Shown here piece by piece: positions 17,180 to 25,198 of a stretch of 43,679 nucleotides of DNA (position 1 is the first letter of the stretch; each line of letters opens with the position of its first letter). A model generated the notes under the pieces. It was not told where the DNA came from and ran no database searches. It saw only the letters and a program-made list of their open reading frames with translations. Both the position numbers and the translations under genes were made by a program. The stretch comes from Bradymonadales bacterium (GTDB lineage Bacteria > Myxococcota_A > Bradymonadia > JAFGEP01), in the NCBI GenBank assembly GCA_016931535.1, contig JAFGEP010000084.1:1-43679 (forward strand), given 5' to 3'.

Positions 17180-18448
17180 TCAGCTCCTCCCCGAGATGGC
17201 CTGAGGAATGTCCAGACGCGAGGAGCGCACCCCAGGGCCGATCCCACACACCAAGCTCATGACGACCACCCAGACCAGCGGAATCATCACCATCCGCATG
17301 GATGGCGAGGTGTACATTCGACCGGTGAAGGAGATGCCCATCAGGCTGACCGTCCCTTGATCGGAGAAGGCGGACAGATCCAGGCCAAAACGGGCGTGAA
17401 ATGCGCTCAGGGCGACGCCCAGCACCAAACCGGCAAGAGAGCCGATAACCGCCAGCAGCATGGTCTCGGTTATGATGACCCGGCCAAGCTGTCGGGGAGT
17501 CAGGCCCAACGCCATCAGGACGCCAAACTCCCTGCGGCGCTCCAGGGCGCTCATCCGCTGGGCGTTGAAGATGCCCAGGGCCACGATCAGGTACACGATG
17601 AACAGCCAGAGCCCCGCCGATCGATCCAGCAGCTCCACCATCACCGCGATCTCGGGCATGAGCTCCTGCCAGGACTGGACCACCAGCTCGTCCGGATGGC
17701 CCGGCCGGTCGAGATCCAGTCGGCCTGCGATCTGCTCGGCGATGGACCGGGCTTTGGAGCTGTCCTCGACATGGAGCGCCAGCTCGTGCAGTCGGCCGTC
17801 CAGCGCGGCGATGTACTGGAGGGCGCTCAGGGGCATGTAGACGGTCTGGCGATCCACCTGGTTGTTGCCGGTCCGGATGATCCCCGTCACCCTCACCAGC
17901 TCGTTCCCGAGTGCGCCATCCGCCGCTTGCAGGAACAGGACCAGCTCGCTGCCCACGGATACCCCGAGCTGGGTAGCCAGCAGCTCACCCAGGACCACCT
18001 CGGTAGGCATCGACAGGGGCGTAGGTTGGAGGCTCAACCACCGCCCCTGGACGATGCCAGCGGTGATCACTGTGGCCAAGGCCTCTCGCTCGGGATCCAC
18101 CCCGACGATGCGGGCAATGATCGAGTCCGCCTCGTGCCCGATGAGGCCGGCGGCATAGCAGCGAGGAGCGATGGCTCCCACCCCCGGGATCTGTTCGATC
18201 TCCCGTTCCAACGCGGTATCCTGGGCGAAATGATGATAGAGGGTCGGCCGATCGACATACTCCATGGAGTGTACCTGGACCTGTCCCACCTGGACCGATG
18301 TGGCTCCCCGGATCATTCCGGCAGCCCAGCCGTCGATGAAGGAGATGAGCCAGCAAAGGAGCGCGGTGGCCATACCGACCCCGGCCATGACCAGGGCGCT
18401 GCGCCACCGATTGCGAAACAGGTTTTTCATGGCCATTCGGGTGATCAT
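17180..18448 (-). CDS. FtsX/LolE-type ABC permease (first of two)
   Basis: A 422-aa inner membrane protein with the same layout as its neighbour: MKNLFRNRWRSALVMAGVG at the first membrane helix, a large periplasmic domain, then three C-terminal helices with the coupling stretch RRREFGVLMALGLTPRQLG. The two permeases are clearly paralogous but diverged, as LolC and LolE are. The ATG at 18448 overlaps the stop of the LolA-like gene; an ATG at 18436 (MAMKNL) would also fit. Four genes plus the small ORF are chained by overlaps or two-base gaps, so one transcript is nearly certain. Confidence 0.9.
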   Translation of the reverse strand: MITRMAMKNLFRNRWRSALVMAGVGMATALLCWLISFIDGWAAGMIRGATSVQVGQVQVHSMEYVDRPTLYHHFAQDTALEREIEQIPGVGAIAPRCYAAGLIGHEADSIIARIVGVDPEREALATVITAGIVQGRWLSLQPTPLSMPTEVVLGELLATQLGVSVGSELVLFLQAADGALGNELVRVTGIIRTGNNQVDRQTVYMPLSALQYIAALDGRLHELALHVEDSSKARSIAEQIAGRLDLDRPGHPDELVVQSWQELMPEIAVMVELLDRSAGLWLFIVYLIVALGIFNAQRMSALERRREFGVLMALGLTPRQLGRVIITETMLLAVIGSLAGLVLGVALSAFHARFGLDLSAFSDQGTVSLMGISFTGRMYTSPSMRMVMIPLVWVVVMSLVCGIGPGVRSSRLDIPQAISGRS

Positions 18449-19287
18449 CGCCGTTGCGCCGCCCTTCTCAAGCCCTGTCTCAAGAACAGGGAGCCGTCGA
18501 CCTGGATGTCGATCTGGTGACTCAGATACTCCACCCTGGTGCTCTCACCCGGCTTGTCGTGGGGGATGACCTCCATGACGAATGGGATGGAGCGTTGCGA
18601 GACCTCGCGAACGTCGGAGAAGGTAAAGGTCCGCACACATTCCTCCCCATCGAAGAAATCCGCTCGGATCGGCACCCAGCGATCACCGGCCAACAGAAAC
18701 TCCAGCCGGGTGTAGACCACCGGGGTGTCCGGATGCGGGATCAGCGCGACCCGGAGGTAGCGGCTGCCATCCTCCTCGACCCAGGCCAGGATCGCCTCGT
18801 GGTCGGCCAGGTAGCTGGACTCGCGCATCAGGTCGTCGTTGGTGAAATGGCTCCCCATCCAGGACTCGGAGAGAAGCCCCGAGGGGATCCGCACCAGCTG
18901 ATCGGCCCTCGGCGCGTAGTTCCAAAGGCCGTCCGCGGTGCGCAAGGTGCCCGTTCCCGCCTCCCGGGCGGGCGCGCGGATGATGATCAGGGCGTTGTCC
19001 TCCCCCTGAGTCCAGGCCTCCAGCTCCAGCGTCCGACTCCAGTTCTCCGTCACCACCGTCATGCGCATGGTGCTATGGGAGGAGCGCGATCGATACAGGT
19101 TGTCCAGGTGGTCGACCACCGCATGGACCTCGGGGAGCGGCAGCTCGCCCAGATCCTGGTGCAGACCCTGGTCCTCCACCACGGCCCGATCGGGATCGGG
19201 CTGAGCCGAAAGCGGGTCCCCAGTGACCAGCACCAGGAAAAACAGCAGGAGCGGTGCAGTCAGCAACCGGAGTAGACCTCGGTTCAT
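18445..19287 (-). CDS. LolA-like outer-membrane lipoprotein-sorting protein
   Basis: A 280-aa exported protein. The ATG was chosen for its GGGAGG ribosome binding site and the signal peptide it opens (MNRGLLRLLTAPLLLFFLVL, ending near LSAQ). After it come YRSRSSHSTMRMTVVT, a hydrophobic beta-rich half-barrel, a TLRTADGLWNYAPRADQLVRIPS block and GSHFTNDDLMRESSY. This is the family annotated as outer membrane lipoprotein-sorting protein (a LolA/LppX-like fold) that travels with MacB-like or RND exporters. It probably carries a lipid or lipoprotein from the permease complex through the periplasm. The first gene of the operon, it is controlled by the upstream TetR repressor. Confidence 0.85.
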   Translation of the reverse strand: MNRGLLRLLTAPLLLFFLVLVTGDPLSAQPDPDRAVVEDQGLHQDLGELPLPEVHAVVDHLDNLYRSRSSHSTMRMTVVTENWSRTLELEAWTQGEDNALIIIRAPAREAGTGTLRTADGLWNYAPRADQLVRIPSGLLSESWMGSHFTNDDLMRESSYLADHEAILAWVEEDGSRYLRVALIPHPDTPVVYTRLEFLLAGDRWVPIRADFFDGEECVRTFTFSDVREVSQRSIPFVMEVIPHDKPGESTRVEYLSHQIDIQVDGSLFLRQGLRRAAQRR

Positions 19288-19662
19288 GGGCGCCTCCCTT
19301 GACGTGAAAAGACTCGATTGATCGGTTCGACCACCACCCGAAGCGGTGAAAACACTGGACCAGCAAGTTCGACCATTAATCATACCCATCTGTTGTACTT
19401 ATGGTTTATACCGCTAGTTCGACCATCTGGTCTAAAGGATAGAGAGCGGAAATCCCGTTGTCAAGGGAAAAAATTGCGATGAGAGGAGGGGCTCGAAAAA
19501 AGGGCTCTGGCAGCGCGTTTGGCGGGCTGAAGATAGGCGGGAACGAATGGGATGGGAGGCGCTGTAGCCGACCGCGGCTGGACGCTTCAGCACGGTCGAG
19601 GAAAGGGGCTATTACGGGGTCCGGAACTCAGAACGCCCGATCAGGGAGCGGGCCTGGACTGC
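19288..19662. other. Regulatory gap between tetR and the ABC operon
   Basis: The gap holds the operon promoter (19436-19464), an operator palindrome (19418-19435) and extra half-sites: AGTTCGACCA at 19366-19375 and 19416-19425, and GGTTCGACCA at 19324-19333. No gene is seen. Confidence 0.6.
19418..19464 (-). promoter_or_regulatory. Promoter and TetR operator of the ABC operon
   Basis: On the minus strand TTGACA (19464-19459), 17 bases, then TATCCT (19441-19436). Directly downstream, across the predicted transcript start, lies the near palindrome TTCGACCATCTGGTCTAA (19418-19435 as read on the plus strand). The same core recurs at the matching position of the tetR promoter. Repressor binding here would block initiation. 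Confidence 0.6.
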
Positions 19663-20289
19663 TCAGCCGGAAGCGGGTTCGAGCATGCGCCGGACCATAT
19701 CCAGCATGATGCCGATCCAGTGGCGGTACTCCTCGCTGGAGGGTCGATCGAGGGTGTGGACCATCCAACGGTCGACGGCGCTGTCCAGGGCCTGGAGGCA
19801 GACCACCAGCAGATCCGTGGGGACATCGGTCCGCACCGCGCCGAGATGCTGGCCGACTTCGAGGTACTGCATCCAGATCGAGTGGGAGATGGAGGCGATG
19901 TCGGGAGCGACCTCGCTGAGCAGGTTTGGAGGGAGCTTGAAGATGGTCCGTTGCAGCGCCAGGGTATAGGGATGCTCGGCGGCATATTTGATGGCTTTGT
20001 GGGACATGTCGAGCATGGAGGACCAGAACTCTTCCTTGGTCTGCACCTCGGGCAAGGTGCCGAACAGGCTGAGGACCTCTTCCGCCGTGTGTCGGAGCAC
20101 GGTGAGGAAGAGGTCCATCTTGTCGTCGAAGTAGTAGTACATTGCCCCCTTGCTGATGCCGGCCTTCTCGATGATCTGGTTGTAGGAGGCCTCCTCGTAA
20201 CCGTGCTCGGCAAACGTCTCCACGGCCGCCCGGAGGATGGCCTCTCGTTTCTTGGGATCCAGTCGATGAAAGCGTGGTAGGGGGGACAA
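19663..20289 (-). CDS. TetR-family transcriptional repressor
   Basis: A 208-aa regulator. The helix-turn-helix (about residues 10-58) is classical: KKREAILRAAVETFAEHGYE, then ASYNQIIEKAGISKGAMYYYF and DDKMDLFLTV. The rest is an all-helical ligand domain. The start is a TTG, decided by AGGAGG six bases upstream; there is no ATG in frame nearby. The gene sits upstream of the ABC operon on the same strand. Both promoters share an operator-like sequence, so it probably represses itself and the exporter until a lipophilic ligand is bound. Confidence 0.9.
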   Translation of the reverse strand: MSPLPRFHRLDPKKREAILRAAVETFAEHGYEEASYNQIIEKAGISKGAMYYYFDDKMDLFLTVLRHTAEEVLSLFGTLPEVQTKEEFWSSMLDMSHKAIKYAAEHPYTLALQRTIFKLPPNLLSEVAPDIASISHSIWMQYLEVGQHLGAVRTDVPTDLLVVCLQALDSAVDRWMVHTLDRPSSEEYRHWIGIMLDMVRRMLEPASG

Positions 20290-20330
20290 TGGAACTCCTC
20301 CTGGCCAGGTTCGGCCTTGGCGACATCAGG

Positions 20331-20400
20331 TCCAACCGTTGGTTGGACCACCGGTTCATACCAACCGGTCTAAGTATAGCGGTCGTAGGGTCGACGTCAA
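20331..20400 (-). promoter_or_regulatory. Promoter and operators of tetR
   Basis: On the minus strand TTGACG (20400-20395), 16 bases, then TATACT (20378-20373), both one base off consensus. TTCATACCAACCGGTCTAA (20355-20373, plus strand) overlaps the start and matches the ABC operon operator. Two more inverted repeats follow: CCGGTT-N6-AACCGG (20351-20368) and a perfect TCCAACC-GTT-GGTTGGA (20331-20347). This fits autoregulation. Confidence 0.6.
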
Positions 20401-20504
20401 TGGAAGTCAGGAGCCTCTTGCCGCCAACCGGATGTTCCCAGTAGGATCCCGGGATTGGGGAGAGCATCCTCCAGTTCCATCCAGACCCCGATGGGCGGAA
20501 GGCG

Positions 20505-21014
20505 ATGTCGGAAGAGCAGAACAAACGGTCTCTGGCTAGCCTGCTTCCGCGGCGATTCGAGGTTCCGGGTCTCATCGGACTGGCCTTTGCCGCGCTGGTC
20601 ACCGCCTACGCGCTTCCCATCATGGTGATCAGCAAGTTCATCTTCTTCTCCGACGACTACACCCTTATCGGCAGTGTGCTGGGGATGTGGGACGAGGAGT
20701 ACTACTTCCTGGCGGCGGTCATCTTCTGCTTCTCGATCATCTTCCCGATGGCCAAGCTGTCGGCTTTGTTGCTGATCTGGTACGGCAGGTACGAGGCGAA
20801 GCGCAGGGCCAAGCTCTTGCACTGGCTGGGTGTGCTGGGAAAGTGGTCGATGCTCGACGTCTTCATTGTCGCCATCCTGGTGGTCTTCACCCAGTCCAAG
20901 ACCCTGCTGGGCGCCGAGCCGCGGGCGGGGCTGTACGTCTTCGCGGGAGCGATCATCCTGTCGATGGTCGCATCCATGCTGGTGGAGCGGCACGCCCGCC
21001 GGGTGGATGGGTAG
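20505..21014 (+). CDS. PqiA-like inner membrane protein
   Basis: A 169-aa protein with four hydrophobic segments. The pattern FAALVTAYALPIMVISKF, then GSVLGMWDEEYYFLAAVIFCFSI, PMAKLSALLLIWYG and LGKWSMLDVFIVAILVVFTQ is that of the paraquat-inducible protein A family. PqiA proteins usually have two such four-helix units and cysteine pairs; this is a single unit without the CxxC pairs. Relatives work in lipid transport between membranes together with MCE proteins, but no MCE gene is seen here. GGAAGG stands before the ATG. It is divergent from tetR with about 215 bases between. Confidence 0.8.
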   Translation: MSEEQNKRSLASLLPRRFEVPGLIGLAFAALVTAYALPIMVISKFIFFSDDYTLIGSVLGMWDEEYYFLAAVIFCFSIIFPMAKLSALLLIWYGRYEAKRRAKLLHWLGVLGKWSMLDVFIVAILVVFTQSKTLLGAEPRAGLYVFAGAIILSMVASMLVERHARRVDG

Positions 21015-21077
21015 GATGGCAGGGGGGGGCGCGGGTCGTCAGGACCGGGATCAGTCGGACAAGTTCGCCGGGTGTGT

Positions 21078-21136
21078 CCCTCACCCGCCGCAGCCGCCTG
21101 TGGGCGGCCGCGGCGACCTCTCCCGGGGGGAGAGGT
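21078..21136. repeat. GC-rich palindromic repeat (divergent family A-like copy)
   Basis: CCTCACCCGCCGC and a CCGCC...GGCGG stem are followed by the palindrome CCTCTCCCGGGGGGAGAGG (21117-21135). It lies between the converging pqiA-like and kelch genes, 23 bases after the kelch stop as read on the minus strand. It resembles the family A repeats in design but not in exact sequence. Confidence 0.5.
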
Positions 21137-21158
21137 GGAGAGATAGAGCATGTTTCCG

Positions 21159-23495
21159 CTAGCTCCGGCGGCGCCGGATGGCCAGCAGGCCCATCAGGAG
21201 GCCGAGCAGCAGGGCCGGGCTGGCGGCGCCGGCACCGGTGGAGGTGCAGCCGCAGCCGTCGTCGTCCTCCGTGGTGGGGGGCGCGGCGTCGGGGGTGACA
21301 TCGGCCACCGCATCCGGGGTGACGTCAGGGGTGACATCGGGGGTGACCTCTTCGACCAGGTCGGGGGTGACATCCGGTCCCATGTCGGGGGCGACGTCGG
21401 GGGCGACGTCGGGCTGAGGTTCCACCGGCTCTTCGGGAGGCAAAGTCGAGGTCGGGTAGCGTTCGATCGACTCGACCTGGACATAGCCGTCTTCGCTATA
21501 GAGGACACCGCCGATCACGTACATGGAGCCGTCGACGGTGGCGCCGACCACCTGGGTGCGGCCGTCGCTCATCATGGCGATCTGGGGGATCCAGTAGCCG
21601 TTGCTGTAGCAGTCGAAGGTGTCGTCATCGGCATGGGCCTCACCGAAGAAGCTGACGCCGCCGAAGACGCACATCCGTCCGTCGTCGAGGAGGGCCGAAC
21701 CGTGGTAGTAGCGCTCGCCAGGAAGGTCACCGGTTTGTTCCCACTCGTCAACTGCAATGTCGTAGAGGTAGGTTCTCTTGGAGGCGAAGCCATTCTCGTA
21801 GCCGCCGGCGACCAGGATGGTGTCGGCGTCGATGAGCTGGGCGGTGGCGCCTACCCAGGTGCTGGGCATCGGGGTGAGGGTATCATCCCAGGCGTCGGTA
21901 CCCGCGTTGTAGGCGTAGATGGCGTCCTGGAGCTCATCGTCGTTGTTCATCCCTCCGATCACGAAGAGCTTGTCCCGCTCGGCGTCGCAGACGACCGCGT
22001 GGTTCCACAGCACCTCGGGCATCGGCTCACCGACAGACCAGGAGTTGTCCACGATGTCGTAGATGAACAGGGCGTCGGTGATGTAACCACCTGATGTACC
22101 TACTGCCTGGCCACCCATAACGTAGATCATGTCGTCCATGGCACATCCCTGAGAGAATACCAGTCCATCGGGCAGAGGCTCGATGGTGCCGGCCTCCGGT
22201 TCCGAGCAGCTGCTGCTGTCGTCGATGCAGCATCCCTCGGTGTAATCCCACCAGGTATCCTCGGGGCAAACGTAGGAGAAATCCCAGTAGCGGTACTCGC
22301 CGCCCAGCCGGAGCACCTGGACGATGTCGGTGACATAGAACTGAGTGGCGATGGCATCGTAGTAGGTCCCGGAGATGAGGTAGAGGTCCTGTCCCACACC
22401 GACCGCGACCGGCTGGTCGACCAGGACGGGCATATCGGAAACCATCTGCCACTCATCCGGGGTGTCCTGTACGCCAGTGGCCACGGTGGCGGTCAATGCG
22501 GTCCCGACCGTGGTCGGAGTGAGGGTGAGCAGCGCCTCGTCGACCTCGCCGCCCCCGGCGGTGGCAGGGATATCGACGGTGACGGTGAAGCTTCGATTCT
22601 CGCCCGCAGGGACCGTCAGGCTGGTCGCACTGAGCGTGGTGTCCCAGGCGGTCCCGGAGATCTCCAGGTCGAAGGTGTAGGAGGTCCCCTCCAGGTTGTA
22701 GAGGTAGAAGGCATGTGCGACCGACTCGTCGGGGAGATCGTAGCCAAACCGGTCGGGTGGCACGAGCGGGGTCCCGCCCTCGGGCGGGGTGAAGAGGATG
22801 GCGATCCCGTCCTCGCCGTCAGGGATGGCCAAGGAGCCTTCGGTCAGGCAGGCGGGCCAGCTCAGGCCGGACAGGCCGCCGGGGGCCTCGACCCCGATCG
22901 TAGCATCTCCCCCCTCCAAGATCCCGGAGTCCTCGACCTGTACTTTGATCTGGTTGGTGCCCTCGTACAGGATGACCTGCACGGTGATGGGGTCCAGCGG
23001 ATCCGGCGCACAGCACTGGGAGACGCCGGTGAAGGAGACGGCGAACCAGCGGTCGGGCGCAGTGCCGCCGGCCAGGTAGGTGATGGTTCCGCCCCGAGTG
23101 GGGTCGAAGTCGCGCTCGTAGAAGGCGATCATATTGTCCACGCCATAAGGTGTGTCCGGTGAAGGCAAAGGACACTGACTGCCATGAAAGTACAAATCTG
23201 CTGGGGCAACCGACAGCGCAGTGAAGAGTAGCACGCCATTGCTGAGGACGCGGGTCGTGGTGTACTCCTCCCCGTAGAAGTTGAAGGTAAAGCCAAGGTT
23301 CAGTGCAACTGATTGCTCGTCATCGTCCATCGTCAGGGCGGTGCCGCCGGAGCCTACCGTGGTCGGAACCCACTCGAACACGACGTTGTCGGTAGCCGTA
23401 TAGCCGAAGGCATCGGGGCCGATAATCTCGGCCATAGAGATTCTTCCCATGAGCACCACGCTCAACAGGATCGTCCAGGTCGCTGCTTTTCTCAT
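21159..23495 (-). CDS. Surface kelch-repeat protein with a MYXO-CTERM-type tail
   Basis: A 778-aa secreted protein with a signal peptide (to about residue 22, SMAE). A beta-sandwich follows (about 25-210) with LGFTFNFYGEEYTTTRVLSNG, as in many secreted Myxococcota proteins, then an Ig-like stretch (about 250-340). Kelch repeats occupy about 350-690, with motifs such as IYVMGGQA, LFVIGGMNN, ILVAGGYENG and CVFGGVSF, each paired with W/Y-x(5-6)-P; they should form a beta-propeller. A PDV-x-PDV linker (about 690-740) leads to GCGCTST, a hydrophobic helix and RRRRS. Such Cys-helix-Arg tails direct sorting and anchoring to the outer membrane in Myxococcota. GGAGGA precedes the ATG. The ligand is unknown. 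Confidence 0.88.
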   Translation of the reverse strand: MRKAATWTILLSVVLMGRISMAEIIGPDAFGYTATDNVVFEWVPTTVGSGGTALTMDDDEQSVALNLGFTFNFYGEEYTTTRVLSNGVLLFTALSVAPADLYFHGSQCPLPSPDTPYGVDNMIAFYERDFDPTRGGTITYLAGGTAPDRWFAVSFTGVSQCCAPDPLDPITVQVILYEGTNQIKVQVEDSGILEGGDATIGVEAPGGLSGLSWPACLTEGSLAIPDGEDGIAILFTPPEGGTPLVPPDRFGYDLPDESVAHAFYLYNLEGTSYTFDLEISGTAWDTTLSATSLTVPAGENRSFTVTVDIPATAGGGEVDEALLTLTPTTVGTALTATVATGVQDTPDEWQMVSDMPVLVDQPVAVGVGQDLYLISGTYYDAIATQFYVTDIVQVLRLGGEYRYWDFSYVCPEDTWWDYTEGCCIDDSSSCSEPEAGTIEPLPDGLVFSQGCAMDDMIYVMGGQAVGTSGGYITDALFIYDIVDNSWSVGEPMPEVLWNHAVVCDAERDKLFVIGGMNNDDELQDAIYAYNAGTDAWDDTLTPMPSTWVGATAQLIDADTILVAGGYENGFASKRTYLYDIAVDEWEQTGDLPGERYYHGSALLDDGRMCVFGGVSFFGEAHADDDTFDCYSNGYWIPQIAMMSDGRTQVVGATVDGSMYVIGGVLYSEDGYVQVESIERYPTSTLPPEEPVEPQPDVAPDVAPDMGPDVTPDLVEEVTPDVTPDVTPDAVADVTPDAAPPTTEDDDGCGCTSTGAGAASPALLLGLLMGLLAIRRRRS
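21296..21416. repeat. 12-base tandem repeats encoding the Pro-Asp-Val linker
   Basis: Within the kelch gene, a unit close to TCGGGGGTGACA is repeated about ten times with point changes and one short break. Each copy encodes four residues of the PDV-(T/A) type. Such linkers often vary in length between strains. Confidence 0.7.
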
Positions 23496-23580
23496 CTGAT
23501 TCCTCCGTAAAGAGTCCTGTTTCCTCCCTCAAGGAAGGTAACCTCGATGTCGAAACGAAAAACGCTCGATGGTGCCGGTT

Positions 23581-23609
23581 TCCATACCATAGCAAGCGGT
23601 TGGGAGCAA
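23581..23609 (-). promoter_or_regulatory. Possible promoter of the kelch gene
   Basis: On the minus strand TTGCTC (23609-23604), 17 bases, then TATGGA (23586-23581); an overlapping TGC-TATGGT would be an extended -10. TTTCC stands two bases before the -35, as in the C11 protease promoter, and a CCGGC-N-CCATC block follows in both. Confidence 0.4.
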
Positions 23610-23645
23610 ATGGAAAGTCGGGGCAGCTCACGGCCAGGGGTTGGA

Positions 23646-23731
23646 GTCGCCCCCTCCGCTCGGCCAGAGGATAGGATCGCCCCCTCCGGCGGCTGCGCGG
23701 GCACCTCCCCCGGGCTCTGCCTCGGGGGAGG
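23646..23731. repeat. Family A palindromic repeat, copy next to the orphan binding-protein gene
   Basis: A 28-base hairpin CCTCCCCCGGGC...GGGGGAGG (23704-23731) with flanking TCGCCCCCTCCG modules at 23647-23658 and 23677-23688. On the minus strand the hairpin starts ten bases after the stop of the gene at 23742. Confidence 0.7.
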
Positions 23732-23741
23732 AGGATCGCCG

Positions 23742-24941
23742 TCAGGGCAGCTTGATCCAGGCGCCATCCTGAACCTGGTACAGGGCGAACCCTCCCTGGG
23801 AGCATTCGCCGGTGGCGTCGCAGGTGATTGTGCCGGTGATACCCTGGTAGCCGGAGGTGGCGCGGACGCGGGCGACCAGCTCCGCGCGCGGGATGTACAG
23901 GGAGCCGCCGCTCTCGATAGCGACCGCCCGGATGGCCGCGAACAGGATGTTGGCGGCGTCGTAGCCATACCAGCAGTAGTTGTCCAGGGAGCCTGCCGGT
24001 TCCCCGAAGGCAGCCAGGTAGGCTGCGTCGAAGGCGGCCTTGGCGGTGGAATCGGGGGGTGTGGAGGCCGAAGTGACGGTGAAGCCTTCGGCGTCAGCAC
24101 CAGCCGCGGTGATGAGTGCCGCACCGTAGCAGCCGTCGTCGCTGACGAAGGGGATATCGCCCAGACCGGCGTCATCCACCTGGGTGAGAAGAACGCCGGC
24201 TTCCGGGGAGTAACCTCCAAAGAACAGGGAGTCCGGGGATTCGTCGGCGACTGTGTCCAGCACGTCACTGTAGTCGGTCTCACTGGTCGTCAAGGTCTCG
24301 AAGGCCACCACATCGCCGCCCAGCTCTTCGAACAGATCCTGAACCCGCTCGGCAAGGGCCTGCCCGAAGGAGCTCTGATCGTGGATGATGGCCAGATCGC
24401 GCACCTCCAGCTCCTGGTACAGGTAGTTGGCGATCGTGTCGCCTTGGAAGAGGTCGCTGGCGATCACCCGGTTGAAGGCGGTGTACCCCTGCTGGGTGAG
24501 ATCGATGCGGGTGGCCGAAGGAGACACCATGGGGATGTTGGCCTCGGAGAAGATCGGTGCCGCTGCGTTGGCGGCTCCGGAGAACATGGGACCGACGACC
24601 GCCACGATGGTCGGATCGGCCACGAAGGCGTTGGCAGCCGTCGTCGCTCCTTCTTCGGAGCCCAGGTCGTCCTTGGCGTCCATCTGGAAGCTGTGTCCCA
24701 GAAACGCCCCTGCGTCGGCGATGGCGATCTGAATGGCCCTGGACACATCCGTTCCGTACAGCTCGATGTCTCCACTCAACGGAGCGGCCAGGCCGATGCG
24801 GATCGGGGCATCAGCCGTGAACACGGCGCATGCCCCCGCCTGTGTACAAGCGGCAGGCACGGTCTCCTCTTCGTCGCCGCAGCCTGTGAACACCAGACCC
24901 ACCATTAGAAAACAAAGGACTCTCGCTGTGACTCTCTTCAT
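23742..24941 (-). CDS. Branched-chain amino acid-type substrate-binding lipoprotein
   Basis: A 399-aa lipoprotein: signal MKRVTARVLCFLMVGLVFTGC with lipidated Cys21. The mature part has the type I periplasmic binding fold of LivJ/LivK-like proteins: IRIGLAAPLSGDIELYGTDV, VVGPMFSGAANAAAPIFSEANIP, the SPSAT loop, AFNRVIASD and a GYDAANIL segment near the end. GGAGG precedes the ATG. It normally works with two permeases and two ATPases; none of these is encoded nearby, so it is an orphan and could be a sensor or use a distant transporter. The mature protein has extra cysteines. The ligand is unknown. Confidence 0.88.
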   Translation of the reverse strand: MKRVTARVLCFLMVGLVFTGCGDEEETVPAACTQAGACAVFTADAPIRIGLAAPLSGDIELYGTDVSRAIQIAIADAGAFLGHSFQMDAKDDLGSEEGATTAANAFVADPTIVAVVGPMFSGAANAAAPIFSEANIPMVSPSATRIDLTQQGYTAFNRVIASDLFQGDTIANYLYQELEVRDLAIIHDQSSFGQALAERVQDLFEELGGDVVAFETLTTSETDYSDVLDTVADESPDSLFFGGYSPEAGVLLTQVDDAGLGDIPFVSDDGCYGAALITAAGADAEGFTVTSASTPPDSTAKAAFDAAYLAAFGEPAGSLDNYCWYGYDAANILFAAIRAVAIESGGSLYIPRAELVARVRATSGYQGITGTITCDATGECSQGGFALYQVQDGAWIKLP

Positions 24942-25017
24942 GGTCCACCTCCATCATCCCTGGCAGCCCCCCCTGATCGGGAAGCTCTACGCCCCAGAAT
25001 GTCAAAAAGCGAAAGGA

Positions 25018-25047
25018 ACTATTCATCAGGCAGTAAACGATTGTCAA
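25018..25047 (-). promoter_or_regulatory. Possible promoter of the orphan binding-protein gene
   Basis: On the minus strand a perfect TTGACA (25047-25042), an 18-base spacer and AATAGT (25023-25018). It lies just beyond the family A repeat that closes the upstream gene, so the binding-protein gene is likely a separate transcript. Confidence 0.4.
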
Positions 25048-25053
25048 CAAAGA

Positions 25054-25195
25054 AGTCGCCCCCTCCGCCCGGCCAGGGGCTGGAGTCGCCCCCTCCGTCG
25101 CTCCGCGACACCTCCCCCGGGCTCCGCCTCGGGGGAGGATCGCCCCCTCCGTCGCTCCGCGACACCTCCCCCGCTTGCACGGCAAGCGGGGGAGG
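25054..25195. repeat. Family A palindromic repeat, two-hairpin copy
   Basis: It contains a 28-base hairpin (25111-25138) and a 31-base hairpin CCTCCCCCGCTTGC-ACG-GCAAGCGGGGGAGG (25165-25195, split here at the loop), separated by TCGCCCCCTCCGTCGCTCC and GCGACA spacers. On the minus strand the 31-base hairpin begins three bases after the stop of the gene at 25199. The reverse complement is nearly identical to the copy at 37072. Confidence 0.8.
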
Positions 25196-25198
25196 AGG

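Noticed and set aside
21296..21416. CRISPR array
   Set aside because: The repeats are 12 bases, in frame, and encode a protein linker without spacers.
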